Program-made: the position numbers and the translations under genes
Part shown: piece by piece, positions 35,613 through 48,274 of the stretch
How the letters are laid out: every line of letters starts with the position of its first letter
How positions within the stretch are numbered: the stretch's first letter is position 1
Source: Molossus alvarezi
Taxonomy: Eukaryota > Chordata > Mammalia > Chiroptera > Molossidae
DNA: 64,000 bases
NCBI GenBank assembly: GCA_037176705.1
Contig: CM073896.1
Location: 20,534,708 to 20,598,707 of the forward strand
Direction of reading: 5' to 3'
The notes under the pieces: generated by a model
What the model was told of the DNA's origin: nothing
Databases searched by the model: none
What the model saw: the letters and a program-made list of their open reading frames with translations, nothing else

Positions 35613-36704
35613 CTTGGAAGAGTTGACACAGATAATTTCCAAAGTACAGTGAAACTGAATTTTGAAGCAGAGTATATAAAAATGAATTATTGTTGCTGTC
35701 CCTATCACAAATTTTGCATTTCCTGAGAAAGCAACATGAAAAATCAAAACAGATCATGTTTAGCATTGAAGCGCTAGCCTATGTACTGATTTATAATAGG
35801 AGTGAAAAAAGAAATGTATTTATTAGTAGAAATTTCCATTTCTTGCTACCATTACATTTTTGAAATGCAAAAGCAGCGAGATAAAATGAGACTATTAACT
35901 TATGAACTTCTCGGTTTAATAAAAACATTGAGGGAATTAAAAATATAATTAAATTTCATTGGGATGTATGAAACCAATCTGTTTTGAGGTTTGGGATACA
36001 AGCAAGAAATGTGGGCTATTCTCTTGGTACCATGCATAGGTGTACCTTGCTTTTAACCTTTGGAAAGATGTAGTAATACATAAATCATAACAACATTTTA
36101 AAGGTTAAAGTAAAAAATAGGCAAACCTTATAGGATTGGATAATATCAAATTGCTTTCTGGCCTTGAAAGCTTTAGACTTACAGTAAGATAAAGCTTACA
36201 AAATATTAAATCATTTAACCTAAATATAATTGATAGTTTTTATAAACATAAATGAAATTAAAAGTGATACAGAATTTAGTGAGAATGACTTTCACTAGTG
36301 AAATGTATTGAACTCAGTTATGGAAAATATCAGAAGTGAGCACTTTTTGTCTTCATTAAAATGGTCAGTCTTTAGGTTGTTTTCAATCCATACACTTATA
36401 TTAAACTATATGCTACCTTCTCATTTTACAATATTGTGAGTTATAAAGGAAGATAGACTATTTAGAGGCTTACAAGTTTCAGTAAGGTTTATCATTTGAA
36501 AGAAAATTCAATTCAGTATAGTTTTTAAAAATGAATCATAATCCAAAATAGTTTGAGATAAATCATAAGATGGTAAGGAAATATCAATATCATTGTTTTT
36601 TATTTTAAAAAAGCTGTACATGTACTATCAAAACATAAAGATATGGGATCAAAGTGAATGTGATAATGAATCACTTACATAAATCACAATGTGGTGGTTT
36701 TTTT
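33901..36704. other. Unique AT-rich sequence with simple repeats
   Basis: No gene or repeat family recognised. A (TG)n(TA)n tract is at 35575-35612. Confidence 0.5.
35575..35612 (+). repeat. (TG)n(TA)n microsatellite
   Basis: TG units run straight into TA units. Confidence 0.93.
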
Positions 36705-36705
36705 T

Positions 36706-36726
36706 GTTTGTTTGTTTGTTTGTTTT
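36706..36726 (+). repeat. (TTTG)n simple repeat
   Basis: About five TTTG units in a T-rich run. Confidence 0.85.
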
Positions 36727-36835
36727 TTATTGCAAGGAGCAGTCAAGTTCCTTTACTTCCTGATTCAAACTTCCACTGTCATCTACTTAAAAATTTTTGT
36801 TATTATTATAATCTTTTTAAAACTATTTTTTAAAA

Positions 36836-37045
36836 AAAGTTTCTTTATTGATATTTAGAGAGAGAGGAAGAGAGAGGGAGAGAGAGATAGAAACATCGAT
36901 GAGAGAGAACATTCACTGCCACCTCCTGCCTGCCACCCACTGGGAACTGGGCCCACAGCCTGGTCAAGTGTCCTGACTGGGAATCGAACCAGTGACCTCT
37001 TGGTGCATGGGTCGACGCTCAAGCACTGAGCCACACCAGCTAAGC
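36836..37045 (-). mobile_element. VES SINE, antisense
   Basis: The order is GA-rich body, AGAAACATCGATGAGAGAGA, CTGGGAACTGGGCCCACAG, GACTGGGAATCGAACCAGTG (the reverse of the B box) and CACTGAGCCACACCAGC (the reverse of the head). Flanks AAGTTTCTTTATT and AAGTTTTCTTATTT form an imperfect duplication. Confidence 0.92.
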
Positions 37046-37329
37046 AAGTTTTCTTATTTATTAAATTTATAAATATATTCAGAAAAGCTTTATTAACTAT
37101 TTCCCCTTAAATTTCACTTACAAACACTTATGATCTGTTCTTCAACATGTTATTGCCTCTTTACCAAGAGCAAATTTAAAAAAAATAATAAAGATCTATG
37201 TATAGCTGGATAAATAACATTTAAATATGCATAACACTATATAAATACACATACTTATAAATGAATACCAAAAAATGACAATACTAAGACCTGGACAGGG
37301 GAGTCAAATTACCATTGTTGGCATACCAG

Positions 37330-37450
37330 CCACTCTTACTTAGCAGATTAAGTGATAGCTAGGGAAAATCAGTTAACCTGCTTGCTTCAGTCTCCTCAGA
37401 TATTAAATGGCAAAAATAATAGCACTTTTCATTATTGTCAGAATGAATAG
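37330..37450 (+). mobile_element. MIR SINE
   Basis: CAGTTAACCTGCTTGCTTCAG, TCTCCTCAGATATTAAATGG and AAAAATAATAGCACTTTTC follow the MIR 3' half. Confidence 0.7.
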
Positions 37451-37505
37451 TATATATATTATATAATATATGATAATATATACTATATAATAATATATGG
37501 TAATA
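37448..37505. repeat. AT-only palindromic tract
   Basis: TATATATTATATAATATATG and its near mirror form a cruciform-capable run. Confidence 0.7.
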
Positions 37506-37929
37506 AATAAGAATAACTCAATACATAATAGTTATTATAATCCATAAATAGATAACTAGAAGTAGACTTTACTTATGACTTTCTATTCAATTAATCCAAA
37601 AACAACTACATAGAACATCTTGTTCTTATCCTAAAGTATTTTTAAATTAGGAAAAGAATGTGAATAAGTAGATATTTCAATATAATGTCCTATTGTCACT
37701 AAGACCCCAATTATATATTTGTAAATGTTCATCTTTCTCAGGAATTCATAGTAATAATTATAGTAAATTAGCTAATCATTGCTTTTCAGACTTTAGTGGT
37801 AATATAAGTTTTGAAAACCAGCCTTTTGCTTGTTACTGCCAATACACTGTAACATTTAAGGTGTTCATTCAGATTGGGAGCTCCACATCTCTGAATTTCG
37901 TCGCTCCTGAGCGCAGGAAACTGGAACCA

Positions 37930-38032
37930 GCGGTGAGATCCTTGAGGCCAAGTGTCATGTTTGCACAGTGACCATCTTACAGATTACCTGAGTACACACA
38001 GGTGACTGATACATGTTTGCTAAATAAACTGA
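37930..38032 (+). mobile_element. L2 LINE 3' end fragment
   Basis: ATCCTTGAGGCCAAGTGTCA and ACATGTTTGCTAAATAAACTG resemble the L2 3' terminus (gene-like GAGGGCAGGG... CAATAAA pattern). Confidence 0.55.
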
Positions 38033-39487
38033 GTGGTTAATTAATTAAGTCACTGAGTGCATATGGAATTACTAGGATTTTTAAATATGTTGCATATGAA
38101 AGAACAATGGTCAAGCTTCCAAATAGTAGTTGCACCATTAGTCTAAGTTGAGTATATTCTGTTTCCCCATCTAAATAAATTGATCCAAATGTGCCTTTAT
38201 GCTTTTCTCAAGAATCAGATTCCATCATCTGAGTGGAGAAGGTAACCCATTTGACATTGATTCTCCATGGTTAACTATTCCATAATCTTATTGCCTCCAG
38301 TAAAGGTAGTGTTGTACAGGACAGTTTCTGATAAACACTAGCTCTGAAATGTAATTATTGTAGTATAGTGTGATATGATTACTAGTCTACAGGATGCTTC
38401 AAATGTGTATGTGTGTATAATAGGTAGGGTTCAGTACAGATGGGTCAGATCTTTGATTATAAAAATTTGTAAAGAAATGGGTTTAAAATGTTGTATTCTT
38501 ATTTCTAAGGGGGTTTATGAATACTAAAAATGTCTAATATGCTATATTAATGTCTAAGATTGATTTAAGAGTATGACATTTTACTAAATTAATATTGCCC
38601 AAGAATGAAGTTATTGTGAGTCTATTCATGTGCTTATTTTTCAAGCATATCTGTTGTTGACATTTGTTGGTTTGCTGGGAATCAATAAATTTGTTGAGTC
38701 TTTGAAATCTAAAGGAAGCAAATAAAATTAGAATTTTCTTGTGAGTAATAATTTTGGGTCATGTATTTAACTCTATTGTTGCATTTAAGTAATAACTTAT
38801 CTGTTCATATTGAAGACAAAGTGTAAGTTTTCTCTAAAAGCTGCTAAGAATACAAATAGATTCCACATATTTGTTGTAGAGAGTGTGTTCTGATTTAATA
38901 AGACCAGAATATTTTTATATAAGTGTAGCCGCAGATATTTTATCCTTTTTCTGGGGATATGTATCTATAGGAATTTTAGCACAATGGAAAAAAACAACAA
39001 AAAACATATAACAGAAATCAATAACCACAGCACTCCTCTGGATCATATTCTTATATAGTACAGTTTCTTCTTTTTCATCAATCAAGGTTAGTCTATTCTT
39101 CTGCCCAATGTCACAAGGGCACCATCAATCAAAAAGAGAAGTTTTGTTGAGCAAGCGAGTATCACAAATGACTACTCACCTGAGAAAACTTTTTATACTA
39201 TTAGAGACACAAAAGATTCCATTGAATTTTTCTCTAACACAGGGGTTAAAGGACTAAGATTTCTGATACATATAAAAGAAGTGAAATGTTTAATGTCACA
39301 AGATTTTGAGCCTTGTCAACTACTATACTTATGAATTTAGGGTTAGGCTTCAAGGCCCATTAAGATCAACTCCAAAGATGGTAAGTAGAAATACTTTGTT
39401 TGATTATTTGGATTAATTTCTTTATTGTTCTGTCATTTCTAACTCTTAAAAAGTTATGCAATTTCTATTACAATTTTGTTAATACAC
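38033..39487. other. Unique AT-rich sequence
   Basis: Nothing recognised. Confidence 0.5.
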
Positions 39488-40000
39488 TGTAGGGCTGGGG
39501 GTTTGGTGGATGAACAAAATGTAACCTTGAGATATGCATTCTGGGTACCTGGCTGGCGAAAGATCAAAGTATGCATGTGGATATATAAGGTTTGCCTAGA
39601 GGGTAGGAATGCCATCCTGTCTGAACTAAGGGTATTGAATATATATAAATAGATAAGGTTTGCATGTCAAAGGGCAGGAACAATGCCCCAAAAGGAACAA
39701 TGGGCAAGAAAGCCCAGGCGAGAATTTTTTTTTTTAATCTCCTTTGATGTTTCTCTGCCTAAAAAAGGGAGACACAGACAATTTACTGGGCTTGGCTGTA
39801 TGGTCAGCAGAGATGCCATCTCAAGGAAATAATTACCTAAAACACCATGTAACCTGGGGAACCACTTTGCAAATAAATTAGGCTGCATCCAGAAATGTGA
39901 AGCATTTGCTCCCTTGCAATGCTCCCCCTCACTCTAAGTAGTGTCTGTTTGTAGTTCATTGCATTGAGCCAACCCCTGGCAGTCCGAGAGAGATGGCAAT
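39488..40000 (+). mobile_element. Possible unrecognised solo LTR
   Basis: It starts TGTAGGGCTGGGGG and contains a TATA-like TATATATAAATAG near 39640 and a polyadenylation-type AATAAA at 39872. This is followed by a C/T-rich stretch like a retroviral U5. Two AAGGTTTGC segments (near 39588 and 39656) are duplicated. I cannot name the family, find its 3' end precisely or see a flanking duplication. Confidence 0.35.
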
Positions 40001-41141
40001 TCACATTTTGAACCCTCTTTTAAAGAGCTTTTGGGAAACTAACATTATTTATGAATATCAATATACCCTCTGGAGTTACACAATTAAAAAAATGACAGAA
40101 TAACCAGGATTTACCTACTTTCCTAACAGTGACTTATTTGTACAAATGTTTACATTATAACCTCACAGTTATATACTAAATTATGTGTGGGATTCACCTC
40201 CTTTGGCTTCACTGAGTCTTTGACATTCTAGGTATTTTCCTGAGGAGAATGTCTAACGCAAACTTTGTCAACACTGGATTTGTACCATATTCCTATGTTA
40301 CTAAAGTCTCAGATTACTTTTTTTTTTGTCCAGTAAAGTTTAATATTAATAGATAATGCTTTGTTTTATTTTCTTTTGTGGTGAGGGTTCTACTAATTTT
40401 GTGATATTCTGTTTCTGTGGAACTACTACTTGCTTCTTTCTTTAATTTACTGCTGGTTCTCCAAGACATCTCTTCTATTCCAAGGTATTTTCCTCTTCTT
40501 AAGAAACATTGCCCTCCATAATTACCTCCACCAGTCCCACTCACTTTAAGTCCTTGTTTAGTAGACACTGATCTGATCCATCTGATCCATCTGATCTCAG
40601 ACTGATTGTTTGTATTTGACACACAGGTTGAGACTCTTTCTTTCTGAAGATGATTATGTCTGTGTGTTGCTTATGCTAAGATTCCTGCTCTCCTTTTTGC
40701 TACTTGTTTGGCATGAGCTCTGAACATAGCTCTACTGATTTCAGGTGTTTTCCTTCACTTACATATATACTGACGTTCTCCAGTAATGTGTATGAGAAGT
40801 TTAGTGTTTTCTCTATCCTAATTATGCTGTAGACATTATTGTTTGCATTCCTTATTATGTTTTTTTGTTTTTGTTTTTTTTTTGAAGATTTAGGCAATCA
40901 GTATTATCTCACAGAAAACTGGAAATTGTTACCTTTAGATCCAGAAACTGTAGCCCAGTTAATCAACTTCATAAATTATTTATCTTTTCTTCTATAACCC
41001 CATGCCCTTTCCTGCTGAATTTTGTACAATTATCAGGCTAAAGAATGGATATATGGATTCAGAACCTCTTGATCTTTTATTCCATGTGGAAGTAGCTTAT
41101 TTGTCATGTTTGTTGTATTGACTCTGGCTCCAACTCTCCAT
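40001..41141. other. Unique sequence
   Basis: No gene or repeat family recognised. A 9-bp unit, CTGATCCAT, is repeated near 40573-40590. A 102-codon minus-strand frame at 40622-40314 runs across this and looks accidental. Confidence 0.5.
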
Positions 41142-41327
41142 CAGTGGTTCTCAAATTTGGTAATGTGTCAAAATCAACTCAAAGAATATTTTAACATACA
41201 GTTTACAGGATCACAGTCCTAAAGAGTTTAACTCCATAAATCTTGAGGGGAGACTAGAATTTTCATCTTTAATAACTATCGTGGTCTCTTTGTGTATATA
41301 TTTCTTAGACCATATTTTGAGAACTGG
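41142..41327 (+). mobile_element. MER5-type hAT-Charlie MITE
   Basis: It begins CAGTGGTTCTCAAATTTGG and ends CATATTTTGAGAACTGG, the inverted termini of MER5. AAAATCAACTCAAAGAATAT and AGAATTTTCATCTTTAATAA inside are at the expected positions. It is old and diverged. Confidence 0.78.
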
Positions 41328-41499
41328 AACAAGAAGAATTATTTTTTATTTATCAGGTATGGTATAACTATATGGATGTTCATGGAAAAATAACATTCCA
41401 GGCACTAGATGGACCTTTGAGGCTTGTATATTGGAGGCTTAGTAATAAAGCTAATGGAAATGCAGTTGAGTGAGTAAATAAGAAGGCATCAGGAGATAA

Positions 41500-42440
41500 G
41501 ATCAGAAATGTAACACAGTCAGTACTGGTTATATAGAGCCTTGTAAGCCATGGAAATTACCTCTATTTTATGCTAAATGAGATGGAAAATCATTGGAAAT
41601 TGTCGAGGATAGATTGACATGGTATATCTTTAGGGATATTACTTTCACTGGTTGGAGAAAATACTCTAGGGTAGTCAGGATAGAAGGTAGATCTGTTATT
41701 ATATTAATCATGATGAAACATTGACAAGGATGATAGCATTCATTGGTGGTGGTGAGAATTGGTTGGATTCTGGATATATTTAGAAATTATAGCAAAATGG
41801 TTTTTGATGAATTAAATATGTCTTGTTATGATAAAAATAAAGTTTAATAATAATCCTAGTTGTTTTGACTGAGCAATTAGAAATATATTATTTCCATTTT
41901 CTAAAATATGGATAATCTGAAATGAGTCAGACTTGAGTAGGGATTGTTAAGAGTTTGGTTTTGGATTTCTTATCTTTAAGATGTTCACAAGGCATTCAAG
42001 TGAAGATGTCATATGAAAAATTGAATATAAAAACCTGAAGTTTTTAAAATGAATCAGGATTGAAGGTTTAAATTTGGGAGTTCTGAGATGACACATAATA
42101 TGTAAAGCAATAAGTTTAGATAAGCCTACTTTGGGAGTTCAGTTAGCGATGAGAAGACTGAAGACCAACTGCTCTAGCATTTTCAGATCAGCATATAGTA
42201 GAATTGCGCCAAAGATTAAGAATGTTTGACAAGAACCAGGAAGGAATCACATCCTGTTGAGCAAGGATGTCATATTTATCAACTACATCAAATTCTGCTT
42301 AAATGTCAACTAAAATGAGAACTGAGAATTGACCGATTGATGTGGCAGCTTGGAGAACACCAGTAACATTGACAAGAGCTGCAGTGAAAGAAAAGGCCCT
42401 AAATGCAGTAGTTTCCAAAGTGAAGGGAGGCAAGACAACA
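41500..42440 (-). mobile_element. L2 LINE fragment, antisense
   Basis: In order: AGAGCCTTGTAAGCCATGG, GGTTGGATTCTGGATATATTT, GAGTTTGGTTTTGGATTTC, ATTCAAGTGAAGATGTCATA, ATGAGAACTGAGAATTGACC and AACATTGACAAGAGCTGCAG. This is the antisense of L2 ORF2, including the reverse transcriptase region around 42300-42400. It is highly diverged with indels, leaving no readable protein. Confidence 0.75.
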
Positions 42441-43359
42441 AAATAAATAAAATGTGATGATTTTAATTAGTTCACTCAATATTTTAAGTCCTAGAGAAAT
42501 ACATCAGTTGGGGCACAAAGTTAAAAAGACTACTTTGAAATGAGACATAATTTTTTTGAGGTTATTGTTAAAAAAATAAAATAAACTTGTTTAAGTCAAG
42601 GAGAAAATAGAAGGAAGTGTCAGAATAATGAGATATAATAAAAATCAAGATCTTAATCTTGGCATGTATCTGTTTCTTGATTAGTAAGTCCAATGTGAGG
42701 CAAGCAACTTGTGTTTTAAGTAATTATAGGACAAACCTCTTACAGGACAAAATGTTGATAGATAGCTCAGAAACAGCCTGTAAACCATAAATTTTGTTGA
42801 TTCATGCTCTCCCTTATTTTATGTTCTACTCTTTAAAGACAGAAGACAGATCCTCTCATCACAGCATAATGATGCTGTGATGCCAAAGTAACAATGATGA
42901 AATTCTTATATGACCCTTCTCATAGCCTACAAGCTGATTCTTAAGGATTTTAAGTAGCTTTTTGGGCAAAAGGTTTTTTAAAGAGTAAAAATAGAAGGTT
43001 TTACTCTATTAATTAATTGAATGTGAATTGTTCAGAATTTAAAAAAAATAATAATCCTTGATTCCAAGTTAAACTAACTTCAAAGGTGCCAGGGCACCAC
43101 ATTGTTAGTAGCAGCATGCATGTTCAGCCCTGTTACTATTTTTCTCACTATTCTTACCCTATCTGTGGCCAGGTGTCGTGGGACAACTGCTGAATTGTGT
43201 TCCCTGAGATGGTGGAAATGGAATCCTGCTGTATCAGCATGCTTTACTCTGAGCTGTAATACGAACTCTTTATTAAGACCTTGAACATGTGTAAAACTGT
43301 TCTTTTCCTCATTAAATAGAGCTGGAACACTGGTAACAAATCAAATGATTTTAAATGTG
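42441..43359. other. Unique sequence with one short perfect hairpin
   Basis: No gene or repeat family recognised. A perfect 11-bp inverted repeat with a 4-nt loop lies at 42857-42882. Confidence 0.5.
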
Positions 43360-44002
43360 AGGGTTTATTTTGGGTCTCTATTCTAGTTCATTGATCTATG
43401 TTTCTATCTTTAAGCTGTAACACTCTCTCTGGATCACTGCAGGTTGGTAGTAAGTTCTGAGATGGGGAAATGTGTGTCCTGCACCTTCACTGTTCCTTGT
43501 CGAGATTATTTCAGCTATTCTGGGTCCCTTACATTACCCTATGCACTTTAGGGATACTTGCCAATTTCTACAAAAAGAAAAAGCAAACCAAAAACAAAAA
43601 ATATGGTATTAAATAGGGGTTTTATTGAATTTGAATATAGATTGTGCAATAATTACCATTTTTAAAATTCTGTTTTCCAATCCAGGAACACAGGGTGTCT
43701 CCATATTTATATGGATCTTATTTCTTTCAACAGTGTCTTACAGTTTTCAAAGTAAAAGTCCAGCACTTCTTCTGTTAAATTTATTTCTATGTCTTTTATC
43801 CATTTTGTTTGTATAAAAATGAGATTGATTATTTAATTAATTTGTTTCCAAATAGTTTATTACTGATGAATAGAAATATAATTATTTCGTATATTTATCT
43901 TGTAACCTACCATGTTGCCAAACTCATTTGTTCTAATAGTTTTCTTCAGTAGATTTCTTATGATTTTGTGTGTGTATATATACATATATATGTGTATGTG
44001 TG

Positions 44003-44039
<37 letters not shown>

Positions 44040-44340
44040 GTATAGGACTATGTCATCTTCAAATAAAGGTTATAATTCTTTATTTTAAAATATTGATGCC
44101 TTTTATTTCTATTTACTTGTCCTGACTAAAACCTCCAATAGAATGCTGAATAAATATGACAAAAAGGGTTATTTTTTTCCCCTAACAGTAGAAGAAAAAG
44201 CATTCATTCTTTTTTCATTAAGTATAATGTTAGCTGTAGGTTTTTCATAGATGCTTGTTATCCAGTTGAGATGGAGTTCCCTTGTGTCTTGGTGTTTTTA
44301 TCATGAAAGGTGTTAGATTTTATCAAATTATTTTCTTTGT
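43360..44340 (-). mobile_element. Old L1M ORF2 fragment, antisense
   Basis: The antisense of an old L1 ORF2. GTCTCTATTCTAGTTCATTG, CTCTGGATCACTGCAGGTTGG and GGTGTCTCCATATTTATATGG mark the C-terminal region. GTTTTTCATAGATGCTTGTTA and AAAGGTGTTAGATTTTATC mark the reverse transcriptase region. A TG/TA microsatellite (about 43970-44042) interrupts it. There is no open frame. Confidence 0.78.
43970..44042. repeat. (TG)n/(TA)n compound microsatellite
   Basis: Alternating purine-pyrimidine tract inside the L1M fragment. Confidence 0.92.
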
Positions 44341-46640
44341 GTGGATTCGGGTTACTGTGTAGTAGCATGTCATTTCAGCCTGAAGATCTTCTTTAATATT
44401 TCTTCCAGGGCAGTTTCACTAGTGACAAATACTCCTTTTTAGCTAAGTCTGTTAATCTCTCCATTTTTGAGAGAATTTAGCTGGATATTGAATTCTTAGT
44501 TGACACTCTTTCTTTCAGTACTTTCTTTCACGGTCTTCTGGCCTCCAAGTTTTTTAATATCTTATTGAAGATAAGCTTTTCACATGGTTCATTGTTTTTG
44601 TCTTCTTGCTTTCAAATTTTTCTCTTTGTGTTTGATTTTGGTCAATTTAACCACGATGTGTCCAGGTGTGAATAAATTCAAATAACTCCTTCTTGAAATT
44701 TGTTGAGCTTCTTTAATGTGTCAGGTAACATTTTTCATCAAATATGGGACGTTTTTGCCCATTATTTCTTCAGATATTTTCTTCTGCCTCTTTTTATTTT
44801 TTTCTGAAATTCTCACTATGCATATCTCAGTTTGCTTTATGGTGGCCTACAGGTCTATGAGGCTCTGTGCATTTTTTTTCATTAGCTTTCTTCCGCTTCT
44901 CAGATCAAATAATCTCTATTGAGCTACTTTCATGTTTGCTGATTTTGTTCTTCTGCAGATGAAATCTACTATTGAGCCACTCTACTAAATATATAATTTG
45001 GTTATTATATTTATAACAGCAGAATTTTATAAGGTTAATGTTTATAATTTTTTTCTCTTTAATGATATTTTCTGTTTTCTGAAATATTGTTGGCATACCT
45101 TTTTTAGACATGGTTGTCGTTAGTCTTTTGAACATGTTTACAATATCTTATTTAAAGGTTTTGTCTACCAGGTTAAAAATCTGAGCCTCCTCAGGGATAT
45201 TTTATCTTTTTCCCCATGTGTATAGGGCATACTTTCCTGTTTCTTTTTATGTCTCATTATCTTTTTATTGAATACTGGAAATTCTAGGTAACATAACAAC
45301 TCTGGTGTTAGATTCCTCAACTTGCCCACCCTCGCCTCTTAGGTGTGTTGTCATTACTGGTTTGTTTGTTTTAGGATCTTTTTTTTTTTTTTTTTTCTGT
45401 TTATTTCATTATCAACTCTCCTGAACTAATTCTATAGCTTCTGTATTCCCTGCAGTATGTGACCAGTGAGTCATTTGTTAAGCTGGTAGTTATTGTCGTT
45501 AAATTTTTGTTTCCATTTTCAGGCCTGCCTTCCTACGGGGCACATGCAGATCAGCATATATACTGAAGTGTTGAGTCAATGATTAGTCAGATGATTATTT
45601 AATTACCTTGTCTGTAGGATTTCTACCCTTTGCATCAGGTCTGTGTGAGAACACCTTCTACGTACAAGAAGTTCATAAGACAGCCTTAACCTTCACTGCC
45701 TACTTGTGCAGGGTCTCAATGTCAGCCTTCTTCTGGCTCATGCTTTTCCTGGGCAAAATCACAGCCTGCGCATATACAAAACCTTTCAGATTCCTAAGTC
45801 TATGTTGGGCCTTTCCAAAGTTCCATATTATCTGGTTCTCTAGAATTCCCTTTCATTTTATTTTTATATGGTTTTATTGATATTTTACACAAAGAAGAAG
45901 GTGAGAGAGATGGAAACATCAAAATGAAAGAGAAACATGGACCAGCTGCCTCTTGCATGCTCCCTACTGGGGATGGAGCCTGCAACCCGGACATGTGCCC
46001 TGACCGGGAATTGAACCAGGACCTCCCAGTCCATGGGATGTCACTCAATCCACTGAGCCACACTGGGTGGGCCAGAATTCCCTTTTAAATTCCAGGCCAA
46101 ATCCCAACTGAGATCAGAGTTGTAGGCAGTGACTTTATTTCATTTTGTTTCACACTCTCCTGCTGATTTGAGGTCTGTGTCAAACGAGACAGGTACAGCA
46201 CTCGAGGAAGAGAGATTTGACAGCATTCTGAAAATTTGAACAAAATATTGACTGTGCTCTGGGGAGAGAGCTTTTAATAGAATTCCAAAAGAGGACAGTC
46301 ATCTTCTTTGGTTAAAAGACCAATGGTTTTTTAACTGCAAACGCGTCACTGAGATAGGAGAGAGAGTGGTGGGACTAGCCCAAGTTCAGATGGCACTGAC
46401 CCGATTGTCTTAACCAGATTAAGTATTTTCTCTTGAATAAATGATGTTTAGCTCATTCTGTGGCAGTGATTAGTTTCCAGAGTTCTAAAACAATTAATTT
46501 TAGATATTTTGTCTGTTTTGTGTTAGTTTTGAGGTGAACAGTTTTGTAAGTGTACATTGCAATCCTAGAAGTCAGCTGCAGCCCCTGCTTCTTTTGGGGT
46601 ACAGATGGTTGCAACCACCTCCAGCCTCCGTTACCAAGTA
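44341..46640 (-). mobile_element. Old L1M/HAL1-like ORF1 and 5' region, antisense
   Basis: Just right of the ORF2 fragment come the antisense ORF1 landmarks: CATTTCAGCCTGAAGATCTT, TTCTTCCAGGGCAGTTTCAC, TTCTGGCCTCCAAGTTTTTT, TAACCACGATGTGTCCAGGT and GCCCATTATTTCTTCAGATA. These continue to about 45200, and a probable 5' UTR follows to about 46640. The ORF2 part that should lie between (endonuclease and fingers) is missing. Either there was an internal deletion, or this is a separate half-L1-type element abutting an L1. A VES SINE splits the 5' region. Confidence 0.6.
45854..46073 (-). mobile_element. VES SINE, antisense
   Basis: A perfect 12-bp duplication AGAATTCCCTTT flanks it (45842-45853 and 46074-46085). 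The body contains GAAACATCAAAATGAAAGAG, GGGATGGAGCCTGCAACCC, GGGAATTGAACCAGGACC (the reverse of the B box) and CACTGAGCCACACTGGGTGG. Confidence 0.95.
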
Positions 46641-46849
46641 TCTCTGTCCTAACAGGATCCAGGTGACCTAGGCTGGCTTTCATTCTGGCGCCCTTGAACC
46701 TCCTCTGAGTCAACTGGAGTCGGAGTGATTATCATGCTGTCTCCTAGGGGTAGCTCAACAAATTTCCTTAAAGGAATTTACTTTCTCAGTGACTTCAATC
46801 TCATCTCCTTTATACCAGTATTGATCCGGAGGAAAAAGTTTATGCTGTG

Positions 46850-47060
46850 GTAACACCTTGAAATTTAATATAACAGCGACTTATTCTTCACTTACACAGT
46901 TAGTTCATTTTAGGTTGATGGAGCGGTGTGTTTTATGTAGACACGCAGGGACCCAGTGCAACACAGACGTCCTCATGATGGAGCTGTACCTTCTAAAATG
47001 TGCGTCATCCTTACGGGCTAGGGAAAGAAGCACCGGGCAGTTTCATCACGGTGTCCCCAT
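46850..47060. mobile_element. Possible ancient repeat, family not named
   Basis: ACACAGTTAGTTCATTTTAG and ACACGCAGGGACCCAGTG resemble an interspersed mammalian repeat I recognise but cannot name. Boundaries are not visible. Confidence 0.35.
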
Positions 47061-48258
47061 GCTTCAGCCTGTAGGTTCTTCATGCCAATTTCTCTCACAA
47101 CAGTGCTCAGAATTAATAACGTGGCTTTGCTTAGCTCCAAGGAAACAGTTATTTTTGCCTTCCTTATGACTAGAAAAAAAGGAGACCCTACAATTGACTA
47201 CAATATTTTAATCTGGATGCTGGTTAAGTGTTGCAAAATCAGGGGTAAGCCATTTCCTCTTCTGGTCCTCTGTGGGTAGCCTGGCATTTTGCTTTCTAAC
47301 TGTGGTTTCCTTATGATCTATATTATTGGATTGTCCGTCTATTGGGGCTCCGAGGGAACTAAAACGAAGGACACCCATTTGACTTTCCTGATACACAAGG
47401 TGGGATATTTTATACTTATAATATTTATTAGGTGTCTGTTCAGAAGTTGTCTCCATGACATCCAGTAAGAATCAGCACTCCATCCATTCCTGATCCAGGA
47501 ATGAGGACACCCTATTTCTTTCCATCCTTTTCTTCCAGCTGGCTCAGAGAACAAGCTGCATTGACGCAATCTGACAGTCGTCTGGCAGCATCCACCTGAA
47601 CAAGAAATGGTTTTCAAACATTATTAGCAATCACTTTTACATTGCTTTTCTAAAATTAATGTCTAACCTTCGACCAGCCATCTGTCCAATCAGGAAAATT
47701 TAATTCAGAAAGACTGTCCTGGATGAACAAGTTTTCTTGGTCACACTACCCATGGGGCCTCTATCACCCATTATTCAATAATGTAATAAACCAACAGGTC
47801 TTATGTATCTACTGTATGCTAAGGAATGAGTGAATATTGTGGAATGTAACAAATATGCAGAACACATATACTATTCACAGGCAATTTTAATCTGGTAAAA
47901 TAAATATTAGAAAATAATTATAATACAATTGCCTCCTTTATTCAGTAATTCAATATATAGTATTTAATATATAGAATATTCATTAGATGCCAGCTACTAA
48001 AATTTGAAAGGCAAATGGGGTAGTATCTCAGTCCTCAAGTTAAATATTATGAAAATCCCATTGATTTATTCATTTTCACTCTCAGTAACAAAACCATATC
48101 AGGGTATAAATATGCCACTTAAAATTTCGAATGTAACTCTATATCGATTCTGTTAAGGTCTAGAAATTGTGCTTTGATATTAACTTCTTTTTTTATAGCA
48201 TAGAGGGAATAGAGCGTCTGAATTAGAAGAGTAAGGAACTTGATAGAACCTCTGTCCG
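47061..48258. other. Unique sequence
   Basis: No gene or repeat family recognised. Overlapping minus-strand frames of 82 and 92 codons at 47208-47617 lie in slightly GC-richer DNA but show no domain, start context or splice structure. Confidence 0.45.
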
Positions 48259-48274
48259 ACAAAGCAACTTTTTA

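Noticed and set aside
40314..40622. 102-codon minus-strand frame with an RWIRWIR repeat
   Set aside because: The repeat comes from a short CTGATCCAT tandem in the DNA. The rest is lysine-rich translation of T-rich sequence.
41500..42440. Possible host gene exon with an aspartate/leucine-rich frame
   Set aside because: The similarity is to antisense L2 ORF2, and no frame stays open.
47208..47617. Overlapping 82- and 92-codon minus-strand frames in GC-richer DNA, considered as an exon
   Set aside because: The frames overlap each other, no coherent protein family is visible and no convincing pair of splice sites bounds them.
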